A program made the translations under genes and the position numbers. Under the pieces are notes generated by a model. That model was not told the origin of the DNA. It saw nothing but the letters and a program-made list of their open reading frames with translations, and made no database searches. Shown here piece after piece: positions 5,965-7,748 of a stretch of 7,748 nt of DNA; within the stretch, counting starts at the first letter, position 1; every line of letters begins with the position of its first letter. This DNA is from an uncultured bacterium (lineage in GTDB: Bacteria > Bdellovibrionota_C > UBA2361 > CAKMMH01). The stretch is from the NCBI GenBank assembly GCA_927798255.1, contig CAKMMH010000081.1, positions 1-7,748 on the forward strand, given 5' to 3'.

Positions 5965-7647
5965 ATGACTAAGAATATTGTTAAATTTACAATTGTCACT
6001 CTTATTTTCACGATACTTTCGGTTATCGTCTATCTTATTGGAATTAATAATCCTTTTATTACAACTGGTGAAGCGAGAGAAGCACTAGTAGCACAAAGCA
6101 TGTTAATAAACGATAACTTATTGCACTCTATCAGATATGCAGATGATATTGCGACTAAGCCTCCCTTTTTCCATTGGTGTATTTTTCTTCTTTCAAAATT
6201 TACTAAGAGTGTAACCGAAACAACCTCAAGGCTTCCTTCTCTTATTTTTGCTAGTATTGCGCTAATTGCCTGGTTTATCTTTATTTATAAAAAGCTAGAT
6301 AAAAAAATTGCAATTTTTACGTTCTTTATTCTTTTAGCAGCTCCAGAGTGGTATAGACACGCTTGCCTTGCAAGAGTAGATGCCACTTTAGCCGCACTTA
6401 TCACCATCTCTTTTATATCTCTTTATAATTTTACAAAGAAAGGAGAAGATTTTCCACTTCTAAGCTTATTTCCGCTTAGCCTTGGAACACTCACTAAAGG
6501 TCCTATTGCAATAATTATTCCTCTTGGTGCAACTTTCTTTACAATGCTGCTTTTTAAAAAACTAAATTTAAAAGCCTTTTTAAAATTAGCACTTCTTGGA
6601 GTGCTTTCTTCTATTCCTTGGATTGTGTGGCTTATTCTTCAATTAGAAAGCGAGGGAAGGAATTTGATAGAAATGGTACTAAACGAGAATGTATCAAGAT
6701 TTTTTGATACAATGAATAAAGGAGAAGATCCTCATTCCAAAAATATTTTTTATCTGATAGGTACATTTATTGCTGGTTTTACTCCATGGAGTATATTTTT
6801 TCTTTTTGAAATTAAAAGTATTATTAAAAATAGAAAATCATATTTAAATGATGAATACAAATTTTTCTTTTTTTGGTGCTTAATTTCTCTTCTTTTCTGT
6901 TTATGCTTTTTTATGATACCAGAGAGCAAACGAAGTGTATACTTACTCCCTATATATCCTCAAGCTTCATTAATTTTAGCGATTACACTTCTTAATCTAG
7001 AAAAGAGCTGTCCGAATCTTGTGAGAAGACTTGTTTATTTTATGGGGATTTCGTTTTCATTCTTATTAGTGTTTGTGGTTTCATTAAAGTATAATTTTAT
7101 TAACATTGATTATTTTAGAAAATATCCTTCCTTTGAAAAATTTATATTTAATGTTTCTTTATTTCAAAGTGATAATTTTTCGTTTTTATTATTTTTAATT
7201 TATTTACTACCTATTATTTTTGCTTATTTTGTTCTTACCAAACATAAAGAAAAGAAATTTTACTTATTAAGATTTTCATTTTTGTTTATAGTGTTTTTCT
7301 TATATGGAAAAGCTATGATTATCAATCCTGCTAGTTTTAAATTATCATCAAAAGATTTTGTATATGAAACTTTAAAAGAAAACGATGTAAAAGAAATAAA
7401 TATGTTAACACCAAGAATGTATCCAGTTGTTTTTTACATAAGAAGTTTTAATAATGATATTTATGTAAGGGATTATGATAAGAATTTAGTAAAGCAAAAT
7501 AATATATTCTTATGGAAAAGTGATGAAGAGTTGTTGAATGAAAAATATTTTTACAAAATAACAACAAGTCAAAATTATATAGAAAAGCACAAGCGTCTTT
7601 TAGAGTTTGCAAAACTTAGAAATTATGAAAATAAATTTTTAAAATAG
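5965..7647 (+). CDS. ArnT/PMT-family (GT-C fold) integral membrane glycosyltransferase
   Basis: This is probably a polyprenyl-phosphate-sugar-dependent transferase acting on the periplasmic face of the inner membrane, in the family of ArnT and other PMT-type enzymes. Its 560 residues (ArnT is about 550) begin with a transmembrane helix (8-27), then the first periplasmic loop motif 'PFITTGEAREALVAQSML' (30-47). Next come 'ATKPPFFHW' (63-71, the Lys-Pro-Pro motif), 'RVDATLAAL' (137-145), 'LTKGPIAIIIP' (176-186) and 'PHSKNIFYL' with His257 before a 'GFTPW' helix. 'PESKRSVYLLPIYP' (319-332) is typical of the family. About 11-12 hydrophobic spans precede a soluble C-terminal part (about 455-560). 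The usual acidic DE pair of the first loop appears as GE (Glu35). The start at 5965 has AAAGGG 4 nt upstream. The gene is divergent from secE. Acceptor and sugar cannot be told from sequence, so no symbol is given. Confidence 0.85.
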   Translation: MTKNIVKFTIVTLIFTILSVIVYLIGINNPFITTGEAREALVAQSMLINDNLLHSIRYADDIATKPPFFHWCIFLLSKFTKSVTETTSRLPSLIFASIALIAWFIFIYKKLDKKIAIFTFFILLAAPEWYRHACLARVDATLAALITISFISLYNFTKKGEDFPLLSLFPLSLGTLTKGPIAIIIPLGATFFTMLLFKKLNLKAFLKLALLGVLSSIPWIVWLILQLESEGRNLIEMVLNENVSRFFDTMNKGEDPHSKNIFYLIGTFIAGFTPWSIFFLFEIKSIIKNRKSYLNDEYKFFFFWCLISLLFCLCFFMIPESKRSVYLLPIYPQASLILAITLLNLEKSCPNLVRRLVYFMGISFSFLLVFVVSLKYNFINIDYFRKYPSFEKFIFNVSLFQSDNFSFLLFLIYLLPIIFAYFVLTKHKEKKFYLLRFSFLFIVFFLYGKAMIINPASFKLSSKDFVYETLKENDVKEINMLTPRMYPVVFYIRSFNNDIYVRDYDKNLVKQNNIFLWKSDEELLNEKYFYKITTSQNYIEKHKRLLEFAKLRNYENKFLK

Positions 7648-7748
7648 GAAAATTCTCTATTTCAATTAATAAAATTTTATACCATATAACATAATGTAGG
7701 TATGTCTTTAATAACCGGGTGAGGTCGCACATTCGTTCGTCTACAGAA
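7648..7748. other. Unassigned tail downstream of the glycosyltransferase
   Basis: No clear terminator follows the TAG; ATACC/GGTAT (7679-7683 and 7699-7703) is a weak inverted repeat without a T-run. From about 7711 the sequence changes from AT-rich to about half G+C. On the minus strand two frames are open into the window, one ending at TAA 7675-7677 with few residues visible. It could be the edge of a convergent gene, an RNA gene or a contig-end artefact; too little is visible to decide. Confidence 0.3.

Noticed and set aside
2479..7647. Reassignment of TAG as a sense codon
   Set aside because: All TAG stops fall exactly where the protein families end, and no family protein has an internal TAG, so TAG acts as a stop here.

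Overview
The window is a low-GC (roughly 30-35 % by eye) bacterial chromosome segment. Its core is the classic secE-nusG-rplK-rplA-rplJ-rplL-rpoB operon, read on the minus strand from about 5.7 kb down to position 1, where rpoB is cut by the window edge after about 720 codons. The gene order, and RpoB and NusG sequences resembling proteobacterial and especially deltaproteobacterial or Bdellovibrio-type proteins (for example the NusG KOW end '[18 protein letters not shown]'), suggest a Gram-negative of the former Deltaproteobacteria/Bdellovibrionota. This placement rests on remembered family sequences, not on a search, and is tentative.

Layout, left to right: rpoB 5' part (1-2161, minus); a 317-bp spacer with a strong bidirectional terminator/attenuator hairpin; rplL (L7/L12), rplJ (L10), rplA (L1), rplK (L11), nusG and secE, all minus; a 277-bp AT-rich divergent control region with inverted and direct repeats; then on the plus strand a 560-residue polytopic ArnT/PMT-type glycosyltransferase (5965-7647); then a 101-bp tail whose last ~38 bases are clearly richer in GC and unassigned.

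The operon genes supply translocation (SecE), transcription elongation (NusG, RNA polymerase beta) and ribosome (L11, L1, the L10/L12 stalk) functions. The glycosyltransferase is divergent and is not functionally linked to them; it probably modifies lipid A or another envelope glycan in the periplasm using a polyprenyl-linked sugar.

The points most worth attention are regulatory or structural variations on a familiar operon. NusG has a ~55-residue charged N-terminal extension. The spaces where the L1 and L10 autoregulatory leaders usually lie are nearly absent (1, 35 and 51 nt). The secE leader has a repeat/hairpin that could be an operator or attenuator. Five of seven visible stop codons are TAG. 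RpoB carries an enlarged lineage-specific insertion. I found no mobile element, CRISPR array, tRNA or rRNA gene, and no convincing new biological system.
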